64,000 bases of DNA. Origin: Brachybacterium endophyticum (GTDB lineage: Bacteria > Actinomycetota > Actinomycetes > Actinomycetales > Dermabacteraceae). The position numbers were made by a program, and so were the translations under genes. Within the stretch, counting starts at the first letter, position 1, and every line of letters starts with the position of its first letter. This document shows positions 25,096 to 35,782 of the stretch, piece by piece. Below the pieces are notes generated by a model. That model was given only the letters and a program-made list of their open reading frames with translations. It did not search any database and had not been told where the DNA came from. The stretch lies in assembly GCF_003130585.1 (NCBI RefSeq), contig NZ_QFKX01000004.1, forward strand, positions 1 to 64,000, written 5' to 3'.

Positions 25096-26466
25096 ATGGA
25101 GGAGGACCTGTTCAGCCTCTCGGGGGATGCGCCCGCGCCGCGCACCCTGAGCGAGGGCAACCGCGACCATCGGGCACCGCTGGCCGTCCGCATGCGACCG
25201 CGGACCCTCGAGGAGGTCGTCGGCCAGCACAAGGTGCTCGATCCGGGCAGCCCGCTGCGCCGCCTGGTCGCGGCCGACGACGCCCGCACCGCTCCCGCCT
25301 CGGTGATCCTGTGGGGTCCGCCGGGCACCGGGAAGACCACCCTCGCCTATGTCGTGGCGACCTCCGGGGACCGCGAGTTCGTCGAGGTCAGCGCCGTGCA
25401 GGCGGGCGTCAAGGAGCTGCGCGACGTGGTCGACCGCGCCCGTTCGCGCCTGCGCACCACGGGCAAGGAGACCGTGCTCTTCGTCGACGAGGTGCACCGC
25501 TTCTCGAAGTCCCAGCAGGACGCCCTGCTGCCCAGCGTCGAGAACCGCTGGGTCACCCTGATCGCCGCCACCACCGAGAACCCCTTCTTCTCGGTGATCT
25601 CCCCGCTGCTCTCGCGCTCGATCGTGCTCACTCTCGAGTCCCTCGAGCAGTCCGATCTCGAGCAGCTGATCGAGAGGGCGCTCACGGACGAGCGCGGACT
25701 GGGCGGCACCATCACGCTCACCGACGACGCCCGCGCCGCCCTGCTCCGACTGGGCGGCGGGGACGCCCGCAAGATCCTGACCTCGCTCGAGGCCGCCGCG
25801 GGAGCGGCGCTGATGAAGGGCGAGGAGGTCGTCGACGCCGACACCCTCGCCCAGGCCGTGGACCGCGCGGCCCTGCGCTACGACCGCGCCGGCGACCAGC
25901 ACTACGACGTCACCAGCGCCTTCATCAAGTCCATGCGCGGCTCGGATCCCGATGCGGCCCTGCACTACCTGGCTCGGATGATCGAGGCGGGGGAGGACCC
26001 GCGGTTCATCGCCCGCCGGGTCGTGATCGCCGCGAGCGAGGAGGTCGGGATGGCCGATCCGCAGGCGCTCCAGGTCGCTGTCGCCGCGATGCAGGCGGTG
26101 CAGATGCTCGGGATGCCCGAGGGTCGGATCCCACTGGCCCAGGCCGTCGTGCACATCGCCACCGCGCCCAAGTCCAACCGCTCCCATCGTGCCCTGGACG
26201 CCGCCATCGCCGATGTCCGCTCGGGTCGCGGTGCCGGGGTCCCGGCGCACCTGCGTGACGCCCACTACGCCGGAGCGACCTCGATCGGTCACGGCGAGGG
26301 ATACCGGTACGCGCACGACGAGCCCCACGGGGTCGCCGCCCAGCAGTACCTGCCCGACGACCTCGCCGAGGACGGCACCGTCTACTACGAGCCGACCACC
26401 CGGGGTGCCGAGGCCGCGATCGCCCGCAGCCTCCCGGAGCTGCGCCGCATCGTCCGGGGTTCCTGA
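25096..26466 (+). CDS. rarA: Replication-associated recombination protein A (AAA+ ATPase)
   Basis: Clamp-loader-like AAA+ ATPase (RarA/MgsA/Mgs1 family) that acts at stalled replication forks and interacts with single-strand binding protein. The 456 residues contain Walker A GPPGTGKTT, Walker B VLFVDEVHRF, sensor 1 (AATTENPFFSV), the arginine finger region SPLLSRS, and the C-terminal MgsA domain with EAGEDPRFIARRVVIAASEE and PKSNRSHRALDAAI. The start follows a leaderless promoter by six bases. It precedes rpsD and alaS, as in many Actinobacteria. Confidence 0.94.
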   Translation: MEEDLFSLSGDAPAPRTLSEGNRDHRAPLAVRMRPRTLEEVVGQHKVLDPGSPLRRLVAADDARTAPASVILWGPPGTGKTTLAYVVATSGDREFVEVSAVQAGVKELRDVVDRARSRLRTTGKETVLFVDEVHRFSKSQQDALLPSVENRWVTLIAATTENPFFSVISPLLSRSIVLTLESLEQSDLEQLIERALTDERGLGGTITLTDDARAALLRLGGGDARKILTSLEAAAGAALMKGEEVVDADTLAQAVDRAALRYDRAGDQHYDVTSAFIKSMRGSDPDAALHYLARMIEAGEDPRFIARRVVIAASEEVGMADPQALQVAVAAMQAVQMLGMPEGRIPLAQAVVHIATAPKSNRSHRALDAAIADVRSGRGAGVPAHLRDAHYAGATSIGHGEGYRYAHDEPHGVAAQQYLPDDLAEDGTVYYEPTTRGAEAAIARSLPELRRIVRGS

Positions 26467-26552
26467 GCTCGTCGCCGGCGGGATCGTGGGACCCGGCCCC
26501 GTCGCCGTGACCGACTCCACAGCCCTGCGGGCGTGACATCGGCGCAGGTGAG

Positions 26553-26581
26553 TTGAGGGGGATCGAGCACCCCGATAGAGT
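26553..26581 (+). promoter_or_regulatory. Strong promoter of rpsD
   Basis: TTGAGG (26553-26558) and TAGAGT (26576-26581) with a 17-base spacer, the best sigma-70-like promoter in the window. Transcription would start near 26588. Confidence 0.65.
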
Positions 26582-26588
26582 GGGCCGC

Positions 26589-26616
26589 TGAATCCGCGGC
26601 TGCCTTACTGGATTCA
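26589..26616 (+). promoter_or_regulatory. Leader hairpin of rpsD
   Basis: A 7-bp stem (26589-26595 with 26610-26616) at the very 5' end of the predicted rpsD mRNA. It could stabilise the transcript or be an autoregulatory target of S4; the latter is only inference. Confidence 0.4.
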
Positions 26617-26641
26617 CACCACGCGAACAGAGGTATTCCTC

Positions 26642-27268
26642 GTGACCAACGTCACCCGCGCGCGTCGCCAGGCGCGCCTGTCCCGAGCCCTCGGGCTCCC
26701 GCTCACCCCGAAGTCGGTCAAGTACTTCGAGAAGCGTCCCTACCCTCCGGGCGAGCACGGCCGTGCTCGCCGCCGCACCGAGTCCGACTACGCGGTGCGT
26801 CTGAAGGAGAAGCAGCGTCTGCGTGCGCAGTACGCCCTGCGCGAGAAGCAGCTCCACCGCATCTACCTGGATGCGCGCAAGGAGGCCGGCCTGACCGGCG
26901 AGAGCATGGTCGAGCTACTGGAGATGCGTCTGGACTCGCTGATCCTGCGCTCGGGCTTCGCCCGCACCATCCTGCAGGCCCGTCAGGCCGTGAGCCACCG
27001 CCACATCATGGTCGACGGCAAGATCGTGGATCGCCCCTCCTACCGCGTGAAGGTCGGGCAGACCCTCCAGGTCAAGCCGCGCTCCCAGGCCTCCGAGTTC
27101 TTCCAGATCGCCGCAGAGGGGGGCAACAGCGACGTCCTCGCCGCCACGCCCTCCTACCTGTCGGTCGAGCTGGATCAGCTCAAGTCGAAGTTGGTCTCGC
27201 GTCCCAAGCGCTCCGAGGTCCCCGTGACCTGCGAGGTCCAGCTGGTCGTCGAGTACTACGCTCGCTGA
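26642..27268 (+). CDS. rpsD: 30S ribosomal protein S4
   Basis: Primary 16S rRNA-binding protein that nucleates assembly of the small-subunit body. The 208 residues match the usual length. The N-terminus (ARRQARLSRALGLPL) has no cysteines, so this is the zinc-free form of S4. The S4 RNA-binding domain (about 96-160) contains MRLDSLILRSGFARTI and RQAVSHRHIMVDGKIVD. It starts with GTG preceded by AGAGGT. It stands alone, outside the alpha-type ribosomal operon, next to alaS. Confidence 0.96.
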   Translation: MTNVTRARRQARLSRALGLPLTPKSVKYFEKRPYPPGEHGRARRRTESDYAVRLKEKQRLRAQYALREKQLHRIYLDARKEAGLTGESMVELLEMRLDSLILRSGFARTILQARQAVSHRHIMVDGKIVDRPSYRVKVGQTLQVKPRSQASEFFQIAAEGGNSDVLAATPSYLSVELDQLKSKLVSRPKRSEVPVTCEVQLVVEYYAR

Positions 27269-27284
27269 CCCCTCGCGACGAACA

Positions 27285-27310
27285 CCCGCGCGGCCGGTGA
27301 GCCGCGCGGG
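27285..27310 (+). terminator. Hairpin terminator of rpsD
   Basis: A 10-bp GC-rich stem (27285-27294 with 27301-27310) and six-base loop, 17 bases after the rpsD stop. Confidence 0.7.
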
Positions 27311-27336
27311 ACGTGCCCCGGCAGGTGTGCTCCACG

Positions 27337-27342
27337 TACCCT
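27337..27342 (+). promoter_or_regulatory. -10 box of the alaS operon
   Basis: TACCCT between the rpsD terminator and alaS, giving a leader of roughly 80 bases. I see no T-box-like structure in that leader. Confidence 0.5.
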
Positions 27343-27427
27343 GACCGGGGCTTCGTCGTCCGCGCCCCGCTTCCTCCACGCCCATCCCGTCCCTCGTCCG
27401 GACGGCCCAGGAAGGACCCCGCCCCCC

Positions 27428-30126
<2,699 letters not shown>

Positions 30127-30127
<1 letters not shown>

Positions 30128-30669
30128 TGCCGCCGACCGGGCTGGGACCGGGAGCCGACGCGGACGGCGCGACACAGCCGCCTGCGCGTTTCGTCCGTCT
30201 CGGCGTCGACGTCGGCGACGTGCGGGTGGGCCTCGCGCGCAGCGATCTGGACGGGCTGCTCGCCACACCGGTCGAGACGCTGCCGCGGGAGGAGGCGGTC
30301 GCCGCCGTCGTGTCGTCGGCCCGGGAGCTGGAGGCGCGTGCCATCATGGTCGGGCTTCCGCGCTCCCTGAGCGGTCAGGAGGGACCTGCCGCGGCGAAGG
30401 CACGCGCCTTCGCCACGGACCTGCAGGCGGCCCTGCTCTCGCAGGACGTCGAGGCCGAGATCCGCTTCGTCGACGAGCGGCTGACGACCGTCACGGCCCA
30501 TCAGGCTCTCCATCGTTCGGGCCGGAAGGGCCGCCGCCACCGCACGGTCGTCGACCAGGTGGCCGCGGTGATGATCCTGCAGCAGGCGCTGGATCTCGAG
30601 CGCAGCACGGGCCGTGCGCCCGGCGAACTGCTCGAGGCGGACACCGACGTCGAGGGAGATGACGCATGA
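30127..30669 (+). CDS. ruvX: YqgF/RuvX, pre-16S rRNA processing nuclease family
   Basis: RNase-H-like nuclease implicated in maturation of the 16S rRNA 5' end, with an older proposal as a Holliday-junction resolvase. The 180 residues show GVDVGDVRVGLARSD, IMVGLPRSLSG, RFVDERLTTVTA and VDQVAAVMILQQ, carrying the expected acidic residues. The first ~20 residues are a non-conserved Gly/Ala extension. It lies between alaS and mltG with overlapping ends on both sides (TGATG and ATGA), the standard actinobacterial arrangement. Confidence 0.93.
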
Positions 30670-32393
30670 GCGAGGGCGAGTCGGAGGACAGCACGCGAGC
30701 CCATCCCTCTCCGCACGTGCGACGGCCCCGGACCCACGGCCGCCGCGCCCGACGCGACGAGGACGGCTCCGCCCAGCAGTCGATCGACAGACCCGAGCAG
30801 GGCGAGGAGGCCCAGCCCGCCGCGGCCGGGAGCCGACGGGCCTCGCTCGAGCGGGACCCGGAGCACCAGCGGGCGCTCGAGGAGGCCCGCCGCTCCTTGA
30901 GGGCGCTGCGCGAGGACGCCGACGAGGACACAGCGTCCACGCCCGAACGAGCCGCCGGCATCGCCGCCGCGGCCCCGTCGGAACGGCACGAGGAGACTGA
31001 GGAACCGTCCGAGCAGGACGGGCGCCAAGGTCACGATGACGACCCTCGCGCCACCGTCGCCGCCACCGCCACCGCCACCGCCACCGACGAGCGTCGGCCC
31101 GTCGGCGACGTCGAGCACAACGAGCACAACGAGCACAACGAGCACGGCGACCACGAGGACGGCGCGGAGCAGCACGACGAGTACCACCACGAGGACTTCG
31201 ACGACGCGGACGATGACCGTCACGACGTCGCGGAGGACGACGAACGCGACGAGTACGAGGACGACGAGGACGACCGCCACCCCCTGGCGGGCGCGGGCCT
31301 CGAGCCGGAGCGCCGGAGGCGGTCCCCGCTGCACGTGCTGCCGATCCTGCTGGTGCTGATCGTCGTCGGCGCCCTCGGCGTCGGCGCCGTCTACGGCTAC
31401 TCCTGGCTGAGCGGCCACGTGAGCATCGGGCAGGCGAAGGAGGAGGACTACACGGGCTCGGGCAGCGACAAGGAGACCGTCGTCGAGGTCTCCGAGGGCG
31501 ATTCCGGCTCGGACATCGCCGCGACGCTCGTCGACCACGACGTCATCAAGTCCTCCCCACCCTTCGTGCGGCTGTTCGGCTCGACCCAGGAGGCCAGTCA
31601 GATCCAGCCCGGCTCCTACCGCCTGAACACGAAGATGTCCTCGTCCTCCGCTCTCGACGCGCTGATGGATCCCTCGAGTCTCACGGGTGCCCGCGTGACG
31701 ATCCCGGAGGGCATGCGGATGAAGGAGATCTTCGAGCGCATGTCGAAGTCCACCGGGATCCCGGTGAAGGACTTCGAGAAGGCCGCCTCCCACTACACCG
31801 ACTACGGCATCCCGAAGAACGCGGCGAACAGCCCCGAGGGATACCTGTGGCCGGGCCGCTACGACATCCCGGAGGATGCGACGGCCGGCGACGTGCTGAC
31901 GATGATGTGGGAGCGGATGGACGGCCAGCTCGACGAGCTCGGCGTGAAGGACCAGGACCGGGTCAAGGTCCTCACCCTGGCCTCGATCACGGAGAAGGAG
32001 GTCAGCGACCCGCACGACTACGGCATGGCCGTGCGCACCATGGAGAACCGTCTGGAGGGCGCAGGCGACGCCCACGGCGGGTCCATGAAGCTCCAGCTGG
32101 ACTCGACGGTCAGCTACGTCTCGGACAGCGACTCGGTCTCCACGACGCACGAGCAGCGCGCGAAGGACAGCCCGTACAACACCTACCTCCACGAGGGTCT
32201 TCCGATCGGGCCGATCTCCAACCCCGGCCGCGAGACCCTCGAGGCCGCCGTGCATCCACCCAAGGGCGAGTGGCTGTACTGGGTCACGGTCGACACCAAG
32301 ACCGGGGAGACGAAGTTCGCCGACACCTACTCCGAGCACGAGAAGTATGTCCAGGAGTGGAAGGACCGTTCGGCACAGAAGACGGACGGCTGA
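30666..32393 (+). CDS. mltG: Endolytic murein transglycosylase with long charged N-terminal region
   Basis: Membrane-anchored YceG/MltG enzyme that cuts nascent glycan strands and so sets their length. The 575 residues begin with a cytoplasmic tail of about 215 residues rich in Glu, Asp, His and Arg, including EHN repeats. One membrane helix follows (about 219-245, VLPILLVLIVVGALGVGAVY), then the periplasm-side domain. The catalytic glutamate is E443 in ASITEKEVSD; LPIGPISNPG and FADTYSEHEKYV are family signatures. The cytoplasmic tail is much longer than in E. coli. It overlaps ruvX (ATGA). Confidence 0.93.
   Translation: MSEGESEDSTRAHPSPHVRRPRTHGRRARRDEDGSAQQSIDRPEQGEEAQPAAAGSRRASLERDPEHQRALEEARRSLRALREDADEDTASTPERAAGIAAAAPSERHEETEEPSEQDGRQGHDDDPRATVAATATATATDERRPVGDVEHNEHNEHNEHGDHEDGAEQHDEYHHEDFDDADDDRHDVAEDDERDEYEDDEDDRHPLAGAGLEPERRRRSPLHVLPILLVLIVVGALGVGAVYGYSWLSGHVSIGQAKEEDYTGSGSDKETVVEVSEGDSGSDIAATLVDHDVIKSSPPFVRLFGSTQEASQIQPGSYRLNTKMSSSSALDALMDPSSLTGARVTIPEGMRMKEIFERMSKSTGIPVKDFEKAASHYTDYGIPKNAANSPEGYLWPGRYDIPEDATAGDVLTMMWERMDGQLDELGVKDQDRVKVLTLASITEKEVSDPHDYGMAVRTMENRLEGAGDAHGGSMKLQLDSTVSYVSDSDSVSTTHEQRAKDSPYNTYLHEGLPIGPISNPGRETLEAAVHPPKGEWLYWVTVDTKTGETKFADTYSEHEKYVQEWKDRSAQKTDG
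31113..31148 (+). repeat. 9-bp tandem repeat in mltG
   Basis: GAGCACAAC occurs three times in a row, then once as GAGCACGGC, encoding E-H-N units. A run of GCCACC hexamers just upstream (about 31055-31085) encodes Ala-Thr pairs. Such units can change copy number by slippage without breaking the frame. Confidence 0.85.
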
Positions 32394-32397
32394 GGTC

Positions 32398-33255
32398 ATG
32401 CGTCGCTTCGCCGTGGTGGGCTCGCCGATCGCCCACTCCCTCTCCCCGGTGTTGCACACCGCCGCGTACCGCAGCCTCGGCGTCACCGACGCCGACTACG
32501 AGCGCTTCGACGTGCCCGCGGGGACGCTCGGCGCCTTCCTGCGGGACGGCGAGGGGACACGCCTCCAAGGCCTGAGCGTGACCATGCCCGACAAGGTCGA
32601 GGCGCACGACCTCGCCGACGAGCACGATGCGACGTCCCGCGAGCTGGGCATCGCCAACACGCTCCTGCGCACCGGCGAGGACAGCTGGCGGGCCGAGAAC
32701 CACGACGTCCACGGGATCACGGCCGCCCTCCGCGACCATCTGCCGGGCTCCACGCCAGGGCGGGCGACGGATCCCACCGTCGCCGGAATCCTGGGATCGG
32801 GGGCGACCGCCCTCTCGGCCGTCGCCGCGGCCGCCGAGCTCGGAGTGCGCCGGGTGCTGCTGAGTGCCCGCAGCCCCGGGAAGCTCGCCCCGCTCCGCCA
32901 GCTCGCCGAACACCGGGGCATCGCCATCACCGAGATCCCCTGGTCGGGCAGCGAGCAGGTCCTCGAGGCCGACGTCGTCATCAGCGCCCTCGCGATCGAG
33001 GGCGCGCATGCCCTCGCGGAGTCCTGGTCCGAGCGCTCGCTGCCCCCGATGCCGCTGGTCCTGCTCGATGCCCTCTACGATCCCTGGCCCGCGCCGCTCT
33101 CGGCGCTCGTCGGCGCACACGGGGGAGAGGTCGCGAGCGGGCTGGAGATGCTGATCCACCAGGCCGACCTGCAGCTGCGTTCGATGCTCGGGATCGAGGC
33201 AGCGCCGCTCGACGCCATGCGGGACGCGGCACTCGAGGCCCTGGGGAGCCGCTGA
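32398..33255 (+). CDS. aroE: Divergent shikimate dehydrogenase
   Basis: Shikimate dehydrogenase family (3-dehydroshikimate to shikimate). The 285 residues keep the substrate motif SPIAHSLSP, the catalytic lysine region (VTMPDKVEA), the Rossmann loop GSGATALSA and the C-terminal LIHQADLQL. Differences from classical AroE: the lysine motif has Asp before Lys, NTD is NHD in AENHDVHGI, and the NADP-phosphate signature NRT is SARS. These could mean altered cofactor or substrate use, as in the YdiB/AroE-like groups. The ATG is five bases after the mltG stop. Confidence 0.82.
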   Translation: MRRFAVVGSPIAHSLSPVLHTAAYRSLGVTDADYERFDVPAGTLGAFLRDGEGTRLQGLSVTMPDKVEAHDLADEHDATSRELGIANTLLRTGEDSWRAENHDVHGITAALRDHLPGSTPGRATDPTVAGILGSGATALSAVAAAAELGVRRVLLSARSPGKLAPLRQLAEHRGIAITEIPWSGSEQVLEADVVISALAIEGAHALAESWSERSLPPMPLVLLDALYDPWPAPLSALVGAHGGEVASGLEMLIHQADLQLRSMLGIEAAPLDAMRDAALEALGSR

Positions 33256-33352
33256 ATCTCCCACGGCGCCGTCCTGGGGACGGTGACGTGGTGCCGTCGG
33301 GGAGCCGGAGCGTGCCGGGGCTCGGCCCGGGTGCAGCAGCGGGCGTGAACCA

Positions 33353-33389
33353 GAAGGCCCCCGATCCGCTGAGCGGATCGGGGGCCTTC
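33353..33389. terminator. Shared terminator of aroE and tRNA-Leu
   Basis: A perfect 16-bp stem (33353-33368 with 33374-33389) and five-base loop, lying between aroE (plus) and the 3' end of tRNA-Leu (minus), able to serve both. Confidence 0.85.
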
Positions 33390-33394
33390 GTCGG

Positions 33395-33480
33395 TGTCCG
33401 AGGGGGGACTTGAACCCCCACGACCTAATACGGTCACTAGCACCTCAAGCTAGCGCGTCTACCAATTCCGCCACCCGGAC
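33395..33480 (-). tRNA. tRNA-Leu, anticodon GAG
   Basis: The minus strand folds as an 86-base class II tRNA. The acceptor GTCCGGG pairs with CTCGGAC (one G:T pair). The anticodon stem CTAGC/GCTAG encloses loop TTGAGGT with anticodon GAG (reads CUC and CUU). A long variable arm TGACC..GGTCG and a T arm GGGGG-TTCAAGT-CCCCC follow. The discriminator is A and the CCA end is not encoded. It is the only tRNA in the window. Confidence 0.96.
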
Positions 33481-33508
33481 GAGGTGGTCGCGCTGTTGCG
33501 ACATGGCG

Positions 33509-33514
33509 ACTCTA
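33509..33514 (-). promoter_or_regulatory. -10 box of tRNA-Leu
   Basis: Minus-strand TAGAGT about 29 bases before the mature tRNA 5' end. No good -35 match was seen. Confidence 0.45.
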
Positions 33515-33574
33515 GCACGCACAAAGCACGGCTCCACCACCGAGAACGCTCCCCACGGTCGATCGTGAACAGAG

Positions 33575-34084
33575 TCACGCGCGGACGATCGGCGGGGTGG
33601 GCCGCAGCAGGGAGAGAGCGAGATCCACGTCCTGCAGCGCTTCGTGCACGGGGAGGGGCGCCGGGTGCTCGGCGAGCTGGTGGCGGAGGTCCTCGAGGGC
33701 GGCGACGGCGAGCGTCGGCAGGTGGCCCTCGGCGAGATGATCCAGCGGAGCCTCCAGGGCGAACAGCGAGGCGATCACCTCCCGCAGCTCCGCGAGGGAG
33801 TGGGCGCCCGGGGTGGAGATCACGTCGACCCGGGCACGAGCGGACAGCGCCGCACAACGGCGCAGCAGGTCCTCGACCGGATCCGGACGTCGGCGGGTGA
33901 CGGCGCCCGGCTCGGCGGCGGGAACGGCCGCTGCGGCCGACGGGGCGACGAGCGCGGGCGATGAGGGCAGGGGAGGGGAGGTCGCGGCGCCCGGTTCCGA
34001 CATCTCGATCGTCGGCGGGGCAGGATCGAGCGGCTGCTCGACGGGTGTGAGCGACTCCTCGTGGGTCGTCGCGCTCGCGGACAT
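33575..34084 (-). CDS. Hypothetical protein with Pro/Ala-rich N-terminus
   Basis: A 169-residue protein that I do not recognise. Residues about 1-75 are a disordered Pro, Ala, Ser and Glu region. The remainder (from DPVEDLLRRCAALSARARVD) is predicted to be helical with a repeated Leu/Ala pattern and ends LALSLLRPTPPIVRA. There is no signal peptide, membrane helix or catalytic motif. The ATG at 34084 was preferred over one 72 bases upstream because GGAGGTGGAG directly precedes it. It is divergent from trmL. Confidence 0.55.
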   Translation of the reverse strand: MSASATTHEESLTPVEQPLDPAPPTIEMSEPGAATSPPLPSSPALVAPSAAAAVPAAEPGAVTRRRPDPVEDLLRRCAALSARARVDVISTPGAHSLAELREVIASLFALEAPLDHLAEGHLPTLAVAALEDLRHQLAEHPAPLPVHEALQDVDLALSLLRPTPPIVRA

Positions 34085-34257
34085 CTCCACCTCCCTGTGG
34101 ACTTTCGGACGCCGGGCCCGGATCCCCGCGGAGAGGGACGGCGGTCGCCGCAGCATCGCGAACAGCTCCGTACTTTACCCACCCTTTACTGGGAAGTCCA
34201 TGGACGTGAGGACCCCTCCGCGCGCCATCTGCAGGTCCGGGGTGAAAAGATCGGTCC
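34085..34257. promoter_or_regulatory. Divergent promoter region of the hypothetical gene and trmL
   Basis: Minus-strand TAAAGT (34177-34172) is a likely -10 box for the hypothetical gene. On the plus strand AAAGAT (34246-34251) lies six bases before the trmL ATG, a weaker leaderless signal. Confidence 0.4.
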
Positions 34258-34770
34258 ATGGTCCATGTCTTCTTCCACGAGCCCAGGATCGCCGGGAACA
34301 CCGGCAGCGCGATCCGGCTCTCCGCCGTCACCGGCGCCCCGCTCCACCTCGTCGAGCCGCTGGGCTTCGATCTCGAGGACTCCAAGCTGCGGAGAGCCGG
34401 CCTGGACTATCACGACCTCGCGACCACCACGGTCCATCCGGACCTCGAGCATGCACTGAGCGCCCTGCCGCACTCGCGGGTCTTCGCCTTCACTGCGCAC
34501 ACCGACGACTCCTTCGCCGACGTCGAGTACCAGGAGGACGACATCCTCCTGTTCGGCGCCGAGCCGACCGGGCTGCCCGAGGACGTGCTCGCGCATCCGC
34601 GGATCACCTCACGGGTGCGCATCCCGATGCTGCCCGCCCGGCGTTCGCTGAACCTGGCGTCTGCGGCGTCGATCGCGGTGTACGAGGCGTGGCGGCAGGC
34701 CGGCTACCCCGGCGCCGGCGCCTCCCCCGCGCAGCAGCCGCGCACGGACGAGGGATCCGAGGGCCGCTAG
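34258..34770 (+). CDS. trmL: tRNA (cytidine/uridine-34 2'-O)-methyltransferase, SPOUT family
   Basis: SPOUT-fold methyltransferase that 2'-O-methylates the wobble base of certain tRNA-Leu species. The three motifs of the trefoil knot are clear: PRIAGNTGSAIRL, LLFGAEPTGLP and IPMLPARRSLNLASAAS. The 170 residues end in a short disordered tail. A substrate such as tRNA-Leu is known for E. coli TrmL, but the anticodon-GAG tRNA next door is not a proven target. The stop overlaps the convergent peptidase stop by three bases. Confidence 0.9.
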   Translation: MVHVFFHEPRIAGNTGSAIRLSAVTGAPLHLVEPLGFDLEDSKLRRAGLDYHDLATTTVHPDLEHALSALPHSRVFAFTAHTDDSFADVEYQEDDILLFGAEPTGLPEDVLAHPRITSRVRIPMLPARRSLNLASAASIAVYEAWRQAGYPGAGASPAQQPRTDEGSEGR

Positions 34771-35267
34771 GTCCCCAGGGCAGCACGCACCGCATCGGCA
34801 CCCAGCAGGCCCAGGAACGGGCCGGCCAGCAGCAGGGGACCGAAGGCGAAGCGGGTGCCGGCCGAACGGGTCGCTGCCATCACCACGATCCCCACGAGCC
34901 CACCGAGGACGGCGGTCGCGAGCGCCCCGGCGATCAGCACCTCCGGCCCCATCGCCGCGCTCATCAGCACCACGGCCGGGGCGGTCTTCGCATCGCCCAT
35001 CCCGATCAGGCGCGGCGCGACGAGAGCGACGGCGACGCCCAGCGCGGCCACCACGACCGCGATCACGGCAGCAGCACCGATCAGGGGGCGCAGCTCCACC
35101 TGCAGCGCCGCCAGCAGAGCGAGCGCCGCCGCCAGCAGCAGCGTGAGCGAGGCGACCCAGCGGTTGGGCAGCCGGTGCTCGGCACCGTCGATCGCACTGA
35201 GGACGACGGCATGGGGGAGGTAGACCGCGAGCAGAGGCAGGAGCAGCAGGGCGGGGACGTGGCTCAC
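34767..35267 (-). CDS. Short A24-type prepilin peptidase
   Basis: A 166-residue aspartic membrane peptidase of the prepilin-peptidase/TadV type, without the N-terminal cysteine-rich methylase domain of PilD. Both catalytic aspartates are visible: D in SAIDGAEHRLPNRWV and the GxGD motif GMGDAKTAPAV. Five or so hydrophobic helices make up the rest. No pilin or secretion ATPase gene is nearby, so its substrates are elsewhere or it is a leftover. The GTG at 35267 is the best start for a complete first helix. Confidence 0.82.
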   Translation of the reverse strand: MSHVPALLLLPLLAVYLPHAVVLSAIDGAEHRLPNRWVASLTLLLAAALALLAALQVELRPLIGAAAVIAVVVAALGVAVALVAPRLIGMGDAKTAPAVVLMSAAMGPEVLIAGALATAVLGGLVGIVVMAATRSAGTRFAFGPLLLAGPFLGLLGADAVRAALGT

Positions 35268-35392
35268 GCGAGCATTCCAGCAGAGTCCGCCGTGGCGCGC
35301 AGCGATCCTCGCCAGTCTGTGGACGAGCCCGCGGTGGGGAGGGCCTGGTGCGTGCCGGAACCGCCCGAGCGGACCGTCCGGCGCGCGCCGGC

Positions 35393-35677
35393 TCAGCGCG
35401 GCAGGCTCGAGCGCACCCGGATGATCCGTCGACGCATCCACACGCGTCTCTCGCCTCCCATGTACAGCCGCGTGCGCACGAGGTCCCAGCGCCCGTACTC
35501 GGACTCGGCCGCGAGCGCGCTGCGCACGCTCCCCAACGAGGTGCCACGCGGCACGGCGAGGACCTGGAACTCGTAGTCCTCCGGCGTGCGGCCACGCTCC
35601 ACGGGCAGGTCGCCCCGTGTACGCGCGGCGGGGAGCGGCAGTCGGCGGAACGGCGGGGGTCCCTGCGGCCTGGGCAC
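35393..35677 (-). CDS. DUF5703 family protein
   Basis: A 94-residue soluble protein. The C-terminal 65 residues match the DUF5703 pattern: DYEFQVLAVPRGTS, then SEYGRWDLVRTRLYMGGERR and a basic end VWMRRRIIRV. The alternating hydrophobic pattern suggests a small beta-rich fold; no function is known for the family. An AGGAGGT site lies about nine bases before the GTG chosen as start. It is divergent from the acidic protein gene, an arrangement seen across Micrococcales. Confidence 0.75.
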   Translation of the reverse strand: MPRPQGPPPFRRLPLPAARTRGDLPVERGRTPEDYEFQVLAVPRGTSLGSVRSALAAESEYGRWDLVRTRLYMGGERRVWMRRRIIRVRSSLPR

Positions 35678-35770
35678 GGGGGCACACCTCCTGAGCAGCG
35701 AGAGGGAGGTCCGAGCACGGAATGACCCGAGCCCGGGATCGAGGTCTGTCCATTGTGCCCATCGACGCGG

Positions 35771-35776
35771 TACCGT
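35771..35776 (+). promoter_or_regulatory. Leaderless -10 box of the acidic protein gene
   Basis: TACCGT, six bases before the ATG at 35783. Confidence 0.6.
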
Positions 35777-35782
35777 CCAACC

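Noticed and set aside
31113-31148. CRISPR-like repeats in mltG
   Set aside because: The 9-bp units are contiguous, without spacers, and stay in frame as E-H-N codons.
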